Below, in pieces: positions 22,642-34,354 of a stretch of DNA of 64,000 bases. A model generated the notes under the pieces. That model saw nothing but the letters and a program-made list of their open reading frames with translations, did no database searches and was not told the origin of the DNA. Numbering within the stretch: position 1 is the first letter of the stretch; each line of letters starts with the position of its first letter. The position numbers were made by a program, and so were the translations under genes. Origin of the DNA: Salvia splendens (lineage: Eukaryota; Streptophyta; Magnoliopsida; Lamiales; Lamiaceae); the NCBI RefSeq assembly GCF_004379255.2, contig NC_056042.1, positions 10,897,901-10,961,900 of the forward strand. The letters are read 5' to 3'.

Positions 22642-24489
22642 TTAATTATAACTAAAATGAAGCTTGCACGCAAAGATACTAATCAATGAAATATATTCAT
22701 CAGCGTAGATTTCACACCATTGCCCCAACAATTTCAAAAAATGGTAAAAAATATAGAGGCAATGTGTCCATTTACTCCTAGGCACAATAAGCACAAAGCC
22801 ATACATATGAAACTTGTAAAAAGCAACCACACCTAGCATAAGAGTCTCATCAAAATAAGTCCCACATAATTGCTCTAACAATTTTAGAACAAATCCATAA
22901 ATATTGGAGCAATGCATTCTCGTGCCATTAATCACAATACTATCCACAAGAGACACGTGGGTGGAAAAGTTCTTTACGATATGGCCATAGAATATCCCAA
23001 TCCCATTGAAGAGTTTTACCAATTTCCAATAAAAGCATGTAGTACACCAAAGAATAAAATCAACAATATATGTACTCATTTTAGGTCTACTAGTTCCATT
23101 GACACACTTACGAAACTCAAAATTTCCAACAAAAGAAAGTTTAGTCATCTTAGCATGTAAGGATGCCATTCCAACATTCAAACTAAAATCCATAAGAGAA
23201 ATGACACGCATATCAATGTATGGATTTATCAAGAAATGGTCAACATATGATGCAAAGATAGACTTGGCATTCGAAGATTCAAGCTCTTGATGCCACAAAT
23301 CACCAATAACAAAGCTATCATCACAAGTCGGCTTTGCAAAATCAATCTTATTCACATGTGTCACTCTTGAATTTACAAAATCATGCTTTAAGTACAAGAT
23401 AGGCTCAACATGGTTCAAATCAATTTTCCAAAGCAAATTATTGTCCAACACGTCAATCCTATCTAAGCACTTCAAAGAAACACCACAAGGAAGCAAGGAT
23501 AGTGTACTTGAACCTTGGGTTATGAGTGATTCGTCTTGACATTGCTTCCATGATCTTATTACCGGTAAGAAGTTACTCGGTACATCCACGACTCGGGGTT
23601 CACATTCTAATCCTCCCAATTCTTGTCTCCTAAAGTCATCAAAGAGAAAAGACAAGTCATAAGAGTTAGTGAAATAAGAGTCATTATCCTCACCAAGGGC
23701 AAAAAGGATAGGGTGATTTAGAGCCCTCCCAAGGTTGATCTTAGAATCTAACAAGCACTCTTTTTTCCTCACATGCTTGTAGTTTTTCTCTCTTGGTTTC
23801 TTTGATTCACACTCATCCCCACCACTCTCTCTTAACTTTTGCGTCTCACATGTTCGCCTTTTCTCACACTCTATTGGCTTTTGAAGCATGTTCTCATTCT
23901 CTCGATTCTCTCTCAAGTGCTTGTTTCCATTAGCAACCTCATGTAGCTTTGGTTCGGTGTTCAAGATTTGAAGGGCATTCAACGGCTCACATTCATCTTC
24001 GGCTTCCACTATGCTAGACACACCATCATTGAAAGTTGGGCGTGCGTCTTCTTCATATATGGTCGTGGACTCATTTTCATCGTCACATTGCTCTTCATCT
24101 TCGTTGGCAACAAAATCCACCCTATATTTGACACGTTCTTTAACAATGCGGTTAACATTGTTACGTTCACTTTGAATCAAGCTCTTTGAAGGAGCGAAAT
24201 TGGATGACAACCACGACGAAACCTTCGTTCGATAGCTAGAATGAGATAGGTCCACCTTCTTTGGGGAAATGCTCATTTGGCTCGTGTCACCACCACCAAG
24301 TCGGGGGTTAAAGCCTTTCCAACTCGAAGTAGTGTTTCTTGGATGAACTTGCTTGTTTATAGAGACGCTATCTTTAAGCATGGTAGAGGTACTAGCTTGC
24401 ATTGTGGACACACGTGTATCTATCTTGTCCACCTTATTTATCAAAGTGGCCAACATCTCCTCAATTGAGGACTCGACATACGAACCCAT
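22642..24489 (-). CDS. 615-residue ORF of unknown function in an LTR element
   Basis: ATG at 24489-24487 (MGSYVESSIEEMLATLINKV) opens an uninterrupted frame to 22642. The frame extends further upstream only from GTG. Residues 1-35 look helical and coiled-coil-like. About 90-250 is charged, Glu/Lys-rich and low in hydrophobics. From about 290 (NDSYFTNSYDLSFLFDDF) to the end it becomes rich in aromatic residues. The C-terminal 120 residues contain an imperfect duplication (LKLLEQLCGTYFDETLML, then LKLLGQWCEIYADEYISL). No catalytic or zinc motif is visible. It lies between primer site and purine tract, where gag-pol would be. That it stays open while the LTRs differ by about 3% suggests recent activity or constraint. 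Role not known; a gag-like structural role is one guess. Confidence 0.7.
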   Translation of the reverse strand: MGSYVESSIEEMLATLINKVDKIDTRVSTMQASTSTMLKDSVSINKQVHPRNTTSSWKGFNPRLGGGDTSQMSISPKKVDLSHSSYRTKVSSWLSSNFAPSKSLIQSERNNVNRIVKERVKYRVDFVANEDEEQCDDENESTTIYEEDARPTFNDGVSSIVEAEDECEPLNALQILNTEPKLHEVANGNKHLRENRENENMLQKPIECEKRRTCETQKLRESGGDECESKKPREKNYKHVRKKECLLDSKINLGRALNHPILFALGEDNDSYFTNSYDLSFLFDDFRRQELGGLECEPRVVDVPSNFLPVIRSWKQCQDESLITQGSSTLSLLPCGVSLKCLDRIDVLDNNLLWKIDLNHVEPILYLKHDFVNSRVTHVNKIDFAKPTCDDSFVIGDLWHQELESSNAKSIFASYVDHFLINPYIDMRVISLMDFSLNVGMASLHAKMTKLSFVGNFEFRKCVNGTSRPKMSTYIVDFILWCTTCFYWKLVKLFNGIGIFYGHIVKNFSTHVSLVDSIVINGTRMHCSNIYGFVLKLLEQLCGTYFDETLMLGVVAFYKFHMYGFVLIVPRSKWTHCLYIFYHFLKLLGQWCEIYADEYISLISIFACKLHFSYN

Positions 24490-25026
24490 ATTGATGTACC
24501 TACAAAACAAAATGTACAAAACTAGGGATAAGTCCCTTTTGTTAGTAACACAAATAACACACACACCCGAGAATTGAGAATTTAGTGAGGAGCTCACTTC
24601 CCATATTTTGTACCCCTTTTCCCCAAAATTCACACCCAATGTCACTCGGAGGTCTTAGAAATTTTGGTGGCTATGATACTCTCTCTCACTTGCTCTCAAG
24701 ATGATAATCCACAAGGGTAGCACAATTCACAAACAAGATATGCAACTAGGCAAGTAATTACTAGTTCTAGAAGCCAAAAGATAAGTGAAAGTAAGGTGCT
24801 AGGCCAATGGGACAAATCTACAAACACTTTGTGTGCACAATTTCACCCAACAACAGTAGACCCAACAATTGATGTAATTTTGGTCTACAACTTTGGAATA
24901 ATCACATTGACATACCCAATGACACATATAACAATTTATAGCTAAAGCCCATGGATATATTTAGAAGTATCTCTTTTTTTTCTTTTTTTTTTATAATTTT
25001 CTAACAATTACAAGACAAGAACCAAT

Positions 25027-25040
25027 GACTCTTGATACCA
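25027..25040 (-). other. Primer binding site
   Basis: Minus strand TGGTATCAAGAGTC, two bases after the LTR end, resembles the initiator Met tRNA primer site. Confidence 0.75.
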
Positions 25041-25042
25041 AA

Positions 25043-25936
25043 TAATGTGAAACTTAAGGATTCAAGACACATATGTTTGCCCCGGACTTGCTCTAGTAAA
25101 TATTTCAATAACCCAAACAAACCCAACAAGAAATGAAACAATAAAAATGGTGGAAAAGGGAGAAGGTGAAGGTGTTATGATTTAGATAGATGCTTGGAAC
25201 CTATGGACCTTCTACAAAACAATGAAGACAACCCAAGACAACTTTCACCAAAGCAAGAATCTAATGGCTCCACAAAACTAGCAACACAAGAACTAGAATT
25301 GCATACCTTAACATTCAATCTAAGCCCGGCAATAGATTAAAATGCAACCACAAGAGATTTTGATTAATCTTCAAAGATGAAGAGGAATGCTCACAATGGA
25401 GTCTTTGCTAGGTTTACAAACTGTTCAAAGCTGCTAAAGAAAAACCCTAACATGTCTATTTATACTAGAAGTGAAAAAGGAGCAAAATAAAACAATTCTT
25501 AGTAAAAAAGACACATCCCGGAAAAAACGCCCGACCGGGCATTTCCCTAGGTTCATTTCGCCCGCCCGGGTGAATTTTCTGGACAAAAACTGATCTCTCG
25601 ACAAAAACACCCGGCCGGGTGTTTTTGGGTTGGCAAAACACCCGCCCGCATGTTTCTTTCTGCATTGCGCGACTTTCTTAAAATGATCATAACTTCCTCA
25701 TCCGGGCTCCGATTGAGTCATGCAAGATACCCACGCAAAGCTCTTTTGACGATGAAGACAATGGTGGTCTGAGGAGTGCATTTGGATTTTATCTTCATAG
25801 TGAAATTCCAGTTTGAATCAGACCTCTGAATTTGGCTTGGCACCTTGACATGTCTCCACCCTCTCTCGGACCCCAATCAACCCATGACCCTCGACATCGT
25901 TGTATTCTATGATTGTGAATACTCAGATTCACATCA
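25043..25936 (-). repeat. 5' LTR of the 21353-25936 element
   Basis: 894 bp, same length as its partner. It includes the four CCGGCCGGGTG-like words at about 25528-25650. Confidence 0.9.
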
Positions 25937-26142
25937 TTTTAGTAATGGGTCATCTTGATTGGGACAAACAAAAAAGAAAAGTGAGTCATCTTCAATGGGA
26001 CAGAGGGAGTAATAAAATATGAGTGTGAATGAGTTATTGGAATGTAGGGTTCACTACCAAAAATGGTAAAAGTCAAAGGTGACAAATTTTTTGAAACGGG
26101 CGAAAATGGAAATAAGTGACAAATTTTCAGGGATGGAGAGAG

Positions 26143-26217
<75 letters not shown>
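26143..26217. repeat. (TA)n microsatellite
   Basis: About 35 TA units between the outer MITE and the next element. Confidence 0.95.
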
Positions 26218-26224
<7 letters not shown>

Positions 26225-26513
26225 GGGAGATGATCAAAATAAGTATGGGTTTAAATCCAGAAATGCAGACCAAATCTTGGCCCTAGGATTAGATGATCTA
26301 ATGATCAATAATTAACCAAAAACACGGAAGGTCATAATTAAGCAATTTTAGGTCATATTATAATATTTGGGTTTAATGTCATGCTAAGATCGTTTTAGGT
26401 CATGCTTTGTTAGCATGACCTAAAAATTACCTAATTATGACCTAAAAGTGACCTAATTATGATATTGTTATACGTTTCTGTATTTAAATCTAGTTTTGCA
26501 TAGATCAAAACCC
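26225..26513. mobile_element. MULE-like MITE in (TA)n
   Basis: Left GGGAGATGATCAAAATAAG, complement of the right end GGGTTTTGATCTATGCAAAA. Both continue into TTTAAAT.CAGAAA, so the TIRs span about 50 bp. Interior repeats of AGGTCAT and its complement. Flanked on both sides by TA runs. Confidence 0.7.
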
Positions 26514-26885
26514 TATATATATATATATATATATGGATGTATTCATTTCCTTTTTTCCATATTTCCTCCTATTTCCTTCTTGATCTCAGCCGTTTATTTC
26601 CTCCATCCTATGGCCGAAAATATTGAATTTAATCAGTACATTTTATTCAATTAAAATTCGAGGAAGGTCATAATAGGGAAACACTAATTTGTTGGTTATG
26701 GAAATTTCCTTGATTTCCTCCCTTGAAGATGTTGCTGTTTTTGTGTTATTCTCACCGTCCGTAAACTATCTCTGCAATTTTTGTTTTAGTATTTCACACG
26801 TTGAAAGTCTCGCCTCTCGGTTGCCGGATCCTCGGTATTACAATCGTTTATCGCCGGCATTGTACCAATCATTTTTCTCTCAATA

Positions 26886-26895
26886 ATGGAAGAAG
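26886..26895 (+). pseudogene. Orphan first exon of a MULE transposase gene
   Basis: MEEG with splice donor G|GTAATG; the related element has MENVSNNEG with donor G|GTAACA in the same phase. No matching exon 2 found to the right. Confidence 0.4.
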
Positions 26896-27771
26896 GTAAT
26901 GCAATCATTTTTTCTCCGTATGCGTGTATTTGTTTATGTATCGGAGGTCTCTATACCAATTCAGACCAGTCCTTGTATTTGCTACTTATTGAGCACGTAT
27001 TTCGTGTATTGTGATATCATGTTAAAACATGATGTCCAGTTTTGATTTGTTGTCGTTTAGGGTTCATGTTATGGTCTAGGGTTTCCCAATTCTGGGCGCT
27101 AGTGGTGTAGTTTAGGGTGAGAGACAAAGCCACTCTGAAGGCCCGAGATTATGTATCATTCCTTTAAGGTTTAGATAACGGCGTGGCTAGTGTAGTAGTT
27201 TAAATCGATACAAACAATGCACCAAATGAGAATGAATAATGAATTTTATTGACTATATAATGTGTAATATGTGGACTGTAATGTATATGATAGAGTAAAT
27301 AATGAGGGAACGCGATTATGAATCATTCCTTCGGGGTTTAGCTCTCGGCGTGGCTAGGGTAGTAGTTTAAAACGATACAAATAATGCTCCAAGTGATGAT
27401 GGATGATGAATTGTATTGAGTATATAATGAATAATACGTGATCGGCAATGTATAGGATGGAGGAAACAATGACTACCCGCGAGTATGAATCATACCTTAT
27501 TGGCGTTAACCGGATACATATAATGCACCAAATGATAATGCATAATGGATTCTATTGATTTTATAATGCATAGTACGTGATTTGCAATGTATAGATTGGA
27601 GGACTTAATGAATGACCGCGAGTATGCCTCATTCCTTTAGCACATTAGCCCGATTGTAGTGGCCAATCGACGATGAGTAATTATGAACGAGTTTGTGGAG
27701 ATCGTCAATCGCGTTGGAGTTTAATCGCGTTGGAGTTTAATGCGTTGGGAGTTTTTTTAAAACAAATATAC

Positions 27772-28838
27772 ATAATCTACATATTGTATAGTATAATGCG
27801 TAGTTTAGTTTCTGTAATGCATTATATGTGATATGTAATGAACATTTATCTTGACCCGTTTAATTTAACTTATGTCGTGTTTCGATGTTTGGCGCACGTT
27901 TCTTGTTTTCCCTAAGGGTTTAACAAGCCTAGGGGCTAGGGTGTAGTATGTTCTAAGTCTAAATAACATTGTCCAAATACACGAGCTGCAGTAATTCATC
28001 TGGGGTTGCACATTCATAGCGAGTAGGTTTTTTTACTGATTTACATAATGTACATATTATATAGTATAATGCGCAGTTTAGTTTCTGTAATGCATTATTT
28101 GTGATATGTAATGAACATTTATCCTGACCCGTTTAATTAAAGTTGTGTCGTGTTTCGATGTTTGGTTCACGTTTCTTGTTTTCCCCAAGGGTTTAACAAG
28201 CCTAGGGGCTAGGATGTAGTATGTTCTAAGTCTAACAAACGTTATCTAAATACACGAGCTGCGATAATTCATCTGGGGTTGCACATGCATAGCGCGTAGG
28301 CATTTTTTAAAACAGATATACATAATGTACATATTGTGTAGTATAATGCGTAGTTTAGTTTCTGTAATGCATTATTTGTGATGTGTAATGAACATTTATC
28401 ATGCCCCGTTTAATTTAAGTTGTGCCGTGTTTCGATGTTTGGCGCACGTTTCTTGTTTTCCCTAAGGGTTTAACAAGCCTAGGGACTAGGGTGTAGTATG
28501 TTCTAAGTCTAAATAACGTTGTCCAAATACACAAGCTGCAGTAATTCATCTGGGGTTGCACATTCATAGCGCGTAGGTTTTTTTTTTTTTTTTTCTGATT
28601 TACATAATGTACATATTATATAGTATAATGCACAGTTTAGTTTCTGTAATGCATTATTTGTGATATGTAATGAGCATTTATCATGACCGTTTAATTTAAG
28701 TTGCCGTGTTTCGCTGTTTGGTTCACGTTTCTTGTTTTTCCTAAGGGTTTAACAAACGTAGGGGCTAGGGTGTAGTATGTTCTAAGTCTAACAAACGTTG
28801 TCCAAATACACGAGCTGCAGTAATTCGTCTGGGGGCTA
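27772..28838 (+). repeat. Four tandem units of about 275 bp
   Basis: Units start near 27772, 28043, 28320 and 28603. Each has AGTATAATGCG.AGTTTAGTT, TAATGCATTATTTGTGATATG, a TTTCTTGTTTTCCCTAAGGG block, GCCTAGGGGCTAGG, and GAGCTGCAGTAATTCATCTG. Spacing varies from 271 to 283. Confidence 0.85.
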
Positions 28839-28849
28839 GGCAACCATTC

Positions 28850-29990
28850 TTTGTCCCATGTAGTACAACAACCACGTGATGCATAAAACAGGATAAATAA
28901 TGCATTCAAATAGCCAAATAATGTGCAGAATCACTCAAGTAATGAACATACAAATATTGCATTCACTCTTAGACTCATGTACAACAGCAGTCTAATGATG
29001 CATAAAACAGGATAAATAATGCATAGAAATAGCTAAATAATGTACAAATATTGCATTCACTCTTAGACTCATGTACAAGTTCCGTGACGGCTTCCTTCTG
29101 CCATGGAGTTAAACTCTTTATACAATTCAAAAACTCTGTAGGGGTTCGTCGACAATACAGATGGTCGACGTTCCTACCCCTTGGTTTCCTATCCTCCGTC
29201 TCTTCCGGAGCTGTACTAGTCCCATCCTCTGATAATCGCTCCCGCAATTTCTGGGGAATTCCTACTGGCAGTATATCATCGACCGCCTCGCCGATGTCCA
29301 ATCTTAGTTGCTTTGATGCTGTACAACATATAAAATAATAACATACAATTAGTTACATAATGTACATACTGAATAAAATAATGTGGACAGTTATACTACT
29401 TTCACTTATACACCCTTGTACAGAAGCATCAAAATAATGCCTAAAAACTGATACATAATGCATTTTAATAATCAAATAATGTTCAGAATAAATCAAAAAA
29501 TGCACCATGAATATTGCAATCACCCATTGTCTCATGTCCAACAGCAGTCACATAAAACATAAACCATGATAAATAATGCACTAAAATAACTACATAATGT
29601 ACAGATCCGGTCAAGTAATGAACATACAAATATTCCATTCACTCTTTGACCCATGTACAACAGCAGTCACATGATGCATAAAACAGGATAAATAATGCAT
29701 TCAAATAGCCAAATAATGTACAGAATCACTCAAATAATGAACATATAAATATTGCATTCACTCTTAGACTCATGTACAACAGCAGTCAAATGATGCATAA
29801 AACATAATAAATAATGCATAGAAATAGTTACATAATGTACAAATTCGATTAAGTAATGAATATACAAATATTGCATTCACTCTTTGACCCATGTACTACA
29901 CAAGTCACATAATGCATCAAACAAGGGGAAAATGTTAAATCCACATTGCAACATGGAATAGAATAACAATGCATAATATCAACATGTGAT
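28850..29990 (-). repeat. Tandem/dispersed units of about 115-125 bp around an exon
   Basis: Repeated phrase CATGATGCATAAAACAGGAT, then AATAATGCAT, AATAATGTACAGA, AAGTAATGAACATAC and TTGCATTCACTCTTAGAC. It occurs on both sides of the exon-like segment 29077-29318. Confidence 0.75.
29077..29318 (-). pseudogene. Exon of a second ORF in the Mutator-like element (KI-MULE/ULP1-associated type?)
   Basis: Minus-strand frame LRLDIGEAVDDILPVGIPQK ... DHLYCRRTPTEFLNCIKSLT ... WQKEAVTEL, with acceptor TGTTGTACAG| at 29319 and donor CTT|GTACAT at 29077. The RTPTEF...SLTPWQKEAV phrase recalls the region that precedes ULP1-like protease domains in some plant MULE second ORFs; that is memory of the family style, not a match I could run. 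No protease part remains. Confidence 0.4.
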
Positions 29991-30900
29991 GGTTGGAATT
30001 TGAAAGGACGACCTCTTTTCGTCATTCCGTATCTGCAAGACAACCCAAAAATAAAAAACCGATTAGCTTATCGACCAAAATAAGTACATTTTCATCAACC
30101 AAAACGACCAAAAAAAACAGGTTTACCTCAAAAATCAACTGCAAAAGTCAATAATGTACAGATTCGAAAATAAAATGCATAGAAACGCATGATTTACAGG
30201 AACATCGACGACATCAGTAAGATTTCAACCACAATATTCGCACAGAAACCCAAATATAACTCCAAGATCAACTAAATACTTCATTAATGTAAAAAACCCT
30301 AAATCAAACGCCAAAAAATTCAACTTTTTATAAACATCAACCAAATTTCATGAGCATTATTTCAAATAAACACTAAAAAATGTGAATCGTCTACTATCTC
30401 GCCTCCTAGAAGTCGACAATCGGCGAATAGGGGTATTTATAACTAAAAATCCGGACTTTAGAGGCACACCGTTTTGGTTAAGAGCAACCAAATCGACGAC
30501 CGACGGCGCGCGCGAACTTAGAACACAACTTTCTGAGTCTGTATCGGCGATTGATTGAGCTTTTCATGGTGAGAATCGATGGTGAAGGTTGTTTCTCTCG
30601 GTGTTGAGGGGCGGCTAGGGTTTCAAGGGTTTTGAATTAGGGGAGAAAGGTTTGATCGTGGGTTGATGGGATGGAGTGAGTAGATGGAAGGTCTCCCGCT
30701 TAATTATTGGAACTTCCGTTTTGAAACGCGTTCCAGCCACTATTGGATTACTATTGTACCCTCATAATGCACAAAATAGGACCAATAATGTAACACGGGA
30801 TTAATTACCCAATTTTGATCTTGACCGTCCATTTCTCTAATCTAATGGCTGATATTAAGAAGGAAATAGACACTAAGGGGGCAATAAGAGAATAATGCTC

Positions 30901-30902
<2 letters not shown>

Positions 30903-30966
<64 letters not shown>

Positions 30967-30967
30967 T
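30903..30967. repeat. (TA)n(GA)n compound microsatellite
   Basis: About 19 TA units then about 13 GA units between two Mutator-like elements. Confidence 0.95.
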
Positions 30968-30968
30968 T

Positions 30969-31130
30969 GTGATCATATGATAACCCCTAAATATCATAAT
31001 AACCCTATAACCAAATCTGAACCACACATTTTCTAATCTTGTGGTTGAGATTCAAATTTAGATTTACTTCATAAAAAAAGGCGCGAGGGTAAATATGTCT
31101 TTTCACTCATTTAAATTTCTGAATTTCGCT
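30969..31130 (+). repeat. Left TIR of the MULE
   Basis: Matches the complement of 37800-37992 at roughly 80% with small gaps. Confidence 0.8.
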
Positions 31131-31619
31131 CCATTCTTTCTCTCTTTCTCAGTTCGATTCTTTCCTATTCTCCGCGATTTGGTTTCAGATTTCCATAATC
31201 TCCAGATTTCCATAATCTCCAGATTTCCTTCCGATTATTTCCATAGACTCCAGATTTCCTTCCGATTATTTCCATAGAGATTTCCTTCCGATTATTTCAA
31301 TAGACTCCAGATTTCCTTCCGATTTGGTTCATTATTCCATAATCTCCAGATTTTCATTGATTATCTGTTCAATAGCTGTCAGAATTTGCTTCGATGGAGA
31401 ACGTATCAAATAACGAAGGTAACAATCATTATCTATTATTTAGCTTATTGATTGTGTTCATATTTTATTTTATTGATTGTTTTGATTCATGTATTGAATT
31501 TGATTTTTGATGAATATTAGCTGTCGATTGGTTTATGTTTCTGATGTACTGAAATTCTTATTTAATTAAATTATGTATTGCCGTTTTTGTGTTAAGATGA
31601 TAGTTTGGCTTATAAATTT

Positions 31620-33368
31620 TAGGTTTGCATCATAAAATGATAGTTTTGCCGGATACAATGATATTCCGAGTTGATAGTTTTTGGTGTATAAAATGACATT
31701 TTTGTAATAAAATGATACTTTTACATGATAAAATGATAATCTAAGCGGATAAAATGACAGTAAGCTTATAAAAATGATAGTTTAGCTGAAGAAATTACAT
31801 ATAAGCTGATAAAATGATACTTTAACGTGACAAAATGACATAAAACTGATAAAATGATAGTTTTGCCGGATAGAATGATACTTTCAGCTGATAGAATGAT
31901 AGTTTTGTCGGGTAGAATGATACTTTCAGCCGATAGAATTATAGGTATTTTTGGTGTATAAAATGACATTTTTGTTTAATAAAATGATACTTTTACCTGA
32001 TAAAATGATAATCTAAGCGGATAAGATGACAGTTAGCTTATAAAAATGATAGTTTAGCTGAAGAAATTGCATATAAGCTGATAAAATGATACTTTAACGT
32101 GACAAAATGACACAAAACTGATAAAATGATAGTTTTGCCGGATAGAATGATACTTTCAGCCGAAAGAATGATAGTTTTGTCGGGTAGAATGATACTTTCA
32201 GCCGATAGAATGATAGGTATTTTTGGTGTATAAAATGACATATTTGTTTAATAAAATGATACTTTCAGCCGATAGAATGATAGGTATTTTTGGTGTATGA
32301 AATGACATTTTTGTTTAATAAAATGATACTTTTACCTGATAAAATGATAATCTAAGCGGATAAAATGACAGTTAGCTTATAAAAATGATAGTTTAGCTGA
32401 AGAAATTGCATATAAGCTGATAAAATGATACTTTAACGTGACAAAATGACATAAAACTGATAAAATGATAGTTTTGCAAGATAGAATCATACTTTCAGCC
32501 GATAGAATGATAGTTTTGCCGGGTAGAATGATACTTTCAGCCGATAGAATGATAGGTATTTTTGGTGTATAGAATGACATTTTTGTTTAATAAAATGATA
32601 CTTTTACCTGATAAAATGATAATCTAAGCGGATAAAATGACAGTAAGCTTATAAAAATGATAGTTTAGCTGAAGAAATTGCATATAAGCTGATAAAATGA
32701 TACTTTAACGTGACAAAATGACATAAAGCTGATAAAATGATAGTTTTGCCGGATAGAATGATACTTTCAGCCGAAAGAATGATAGTTTTGTCGGGTAGAA
32801 TGATACTTTCAGCCGATAGAATGATAGGTATTTTTGGTATATAAAATGACATTTTTGTTTAATAAAATGATACTTTTACCTGATAAAATGATAATCTAAG
32901 CGGATAAAATGACAGTTAGCTTATAAAAATGATAGTTTAGCTGAAGAAATTGTATATAAGCTGATAAAATGATACTTTATTGTGACAAAATGACATAAAA
33001 CTGATCAAATGATAGTTTTGCCGGATAGAATGATACTTTCAGCCGATAGAATGATAGTTTTGCCGGGTAGAATGATACTTTCAGCCGATAGAATGATTGG
33101 TATTTTTGGTGTATAAAATGACATTTTTGTTTAATAAAATGATATTTTTACATGATAAAAATGATAATCTAAACGGATAAAATGTCAGTAAGCTTATAAA
33201 AATGATAGTTTAGCTGAAGAAATTGCATATAAGCTGATAAAATGATACTTTAACGTGACAAAATGACATAAAACTGACAAAATGACATAAAACTGATAAA
33301 ATGATAGTTTCCGATGATAGATTTTCATGATAAAATAATACTCTGAGTTGATAAAATGATACTTTTAC
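31620..33368 (+). repeat. AAAATGATA array in transposase intron 1
   Basis: The base unit is the word AATGATA or AATGACA every 15-30 bp, mostly as GATAAAATGATA or GATAGAATGATA. A higher-order unit of about 272 bp recurs from about 31766, 32038, 32377 (after a 67-bp extra), 32649 and 32920. I counted 12 words in the unit 32038-32309. All words point the same way. The antisense strand stays open as ATSIIL-type peptides only because the word lacks antisense stops. Confidence 0.92.
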
Positions 33369-34142
33369 TGATTTGTAGGTTTGTACATTCCTGTTTGTGA
33401 TGATGCTTTGAAGCCAATGATTGGTAAGAAATTCAATACATTAGTAGGAGCATCTAGTTTCTATGAACACTATGCCCGTTCAGTTGGTTTTGGCATTCGT
33501 AAACTGGGCAACAAATTAGTTCATGGTATTATTATGTGGCAGTATTTGGCTTGCAGCAGACAAGGCTCTAAGAGTTTTATACCTGGTCATGCATCCAAAT
33601 CAACTGAAGTGTCTGTTAAGAGGCGTAGGTGTCGGTCGTTTAGGTATGAATGTCTTGCTAAGCTCAACTTGAGATATTTTTCAGATGGTATTAGCAGCGG
33701 GTATGAGGTTTATCAGTTTGTTGAGTATCATAATCACTTAATGGTTGCGGATGAGCATAGGCATTTTATGATGGCCAATCGCAGTCCGGATCCTATCCAT
33801 CGAAGTTTTATGGAGGATTGTGGCATGTGTAATATTGGTCCCACTCAAACATTCAAACTTTTGAAGGAGATAATGGGTGGACCTAAAAATGTTGGATGTA
33901 ATATTATTGATATTAGAAATGGTTATCGTGATATTATTATCCAATATTGATGGTTCAGATGCTCAAATGATTTTTGATTATATGCGTTCTCAAAAGGAAT
34001 TATCTGATGCCTTCTATTATGAAATTGAGGTTGGATCTCATGGAAAGTTAACTAAACTCTTCTGGGCTGATGCTATTTCAAGACGAAATTATCATATGTT
34101 TGGAGATGTAATTTCATTTGATTCAACATACAACACTAACAG

Positions 34143-34354
34143 GTATATTACTTTTGTTGCTAAAAGACCTAAAATGATACTTTTTGCTGATACAATGATA
34201 CTTCTTGCTGATACAATGATACTTTTTGCTGATACAATTATATTTCAGTGGATACAATGCTACTTTTTGCTGATAAAATGATAGTCATAGCTGATAAACT
34301 GATACTTTTCTGTATGCATGAAAATATAACTCAGTTTTATGTTATGTTTTGAAG
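34143..34354 (+). other. Transposase intron 2 with more AATGATA words
   Basis: Begins AACAG|GTATATTAC, ends TTTTGAAG|GTATTG. Joining restores the frame through FDSTYNTNR into MIFAPF. About six GATACAATGATACTTTTTGC-like words fill its first half. Confidence 0.8.

Larger units (their letters stand above)
21353..25936 (-). mobile_element. Non-autonomous LTR retrotransposon with one large ORF
   Basis: TSD TTTTA lies at 21348-21352 and 25937-25941. Both LTRs are 894 bp (21353-22246 and 25043-25936), about 97% alike, with inverted ends TGATGTGAATC/GATTCACATTA. On the minus strand a Met-tRNA primer site follows the right-hand LTR and purine tracts precede the left-hand one. The interior (2.8 kb) codes for a single 615-residue protein with no gag zinc knuckle, protease, reverse transcriptase or integrase motif. 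The short C-terminal phrase LRTNPSKEGGDDVNPG near the purine tract is a typical gypsy pol end, suggesting descent from a gypsy element that lost its own enzymes. Confidence 0.92.
21218..26009. mobile_element. Inner Stowaway-like MITE, split by an LTR element
   Basis: Left end CTCCCTCCGTCCCAAGGAA after TA at 21216-21217. Right end CAATGGGACAGAGGGAG before TA at 26010-26011. Arms share GATGACCC/GGGTCATC. It sits inside the outer MITE and is itself interrupted at TTTTA. Confidence 0.8.
21097..26142. mobile_element. Outer Stowaway-like MITE, split by nested insertions
   Basis: Left end CTCCCTCCGTCCCTAATAA after TA at 21095-21096. Right end GGGATGGAGAGAG before TA at 26143-26144. The two flanks (21097-21217 and 26010-26142) form one MITE of about 250 bp once the inner insertion is removed. 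Confidence 0.8.
26535..30902. mobile_element. Large Mutator-like element, decayed, with TAATGCA arrays
   Basis: Left end GGATGTATTCATTTCC...CCTTCTTGATCTCAGCC and the complement of the right end GGGAGCATTATTCTC...CCTTCTTAATATCAGCC are related TIRs. Both border TA runs, which hide any TSD. Near the left end a tiny exon ATGGAAGAAG|GTAATG (26886-26895) has the position and splice phase of exon 1 of the transposase gene in the element at 30969-37992; the rest of that gene is gone. On the minus strand an exon-like stretch (29077-29318) remains. Most of the interior is two blocks of tandem repeats rich in TAATGCA and TAATGTA. Confidence 0.65.

Noticed and set aside
27772..28838. CRISPR-like look of regularly spaced repeats
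   Set aside because: Plant nuclear context, units of about 275 bp that vary in sequence, no unique spacers and no cas genes; these are tandem repeats in a transposon.
30842..31027. Minus-strand frame with an IYIYIY run
   Set aside because: Translation of the (TA)n(GA)n microsatellite.
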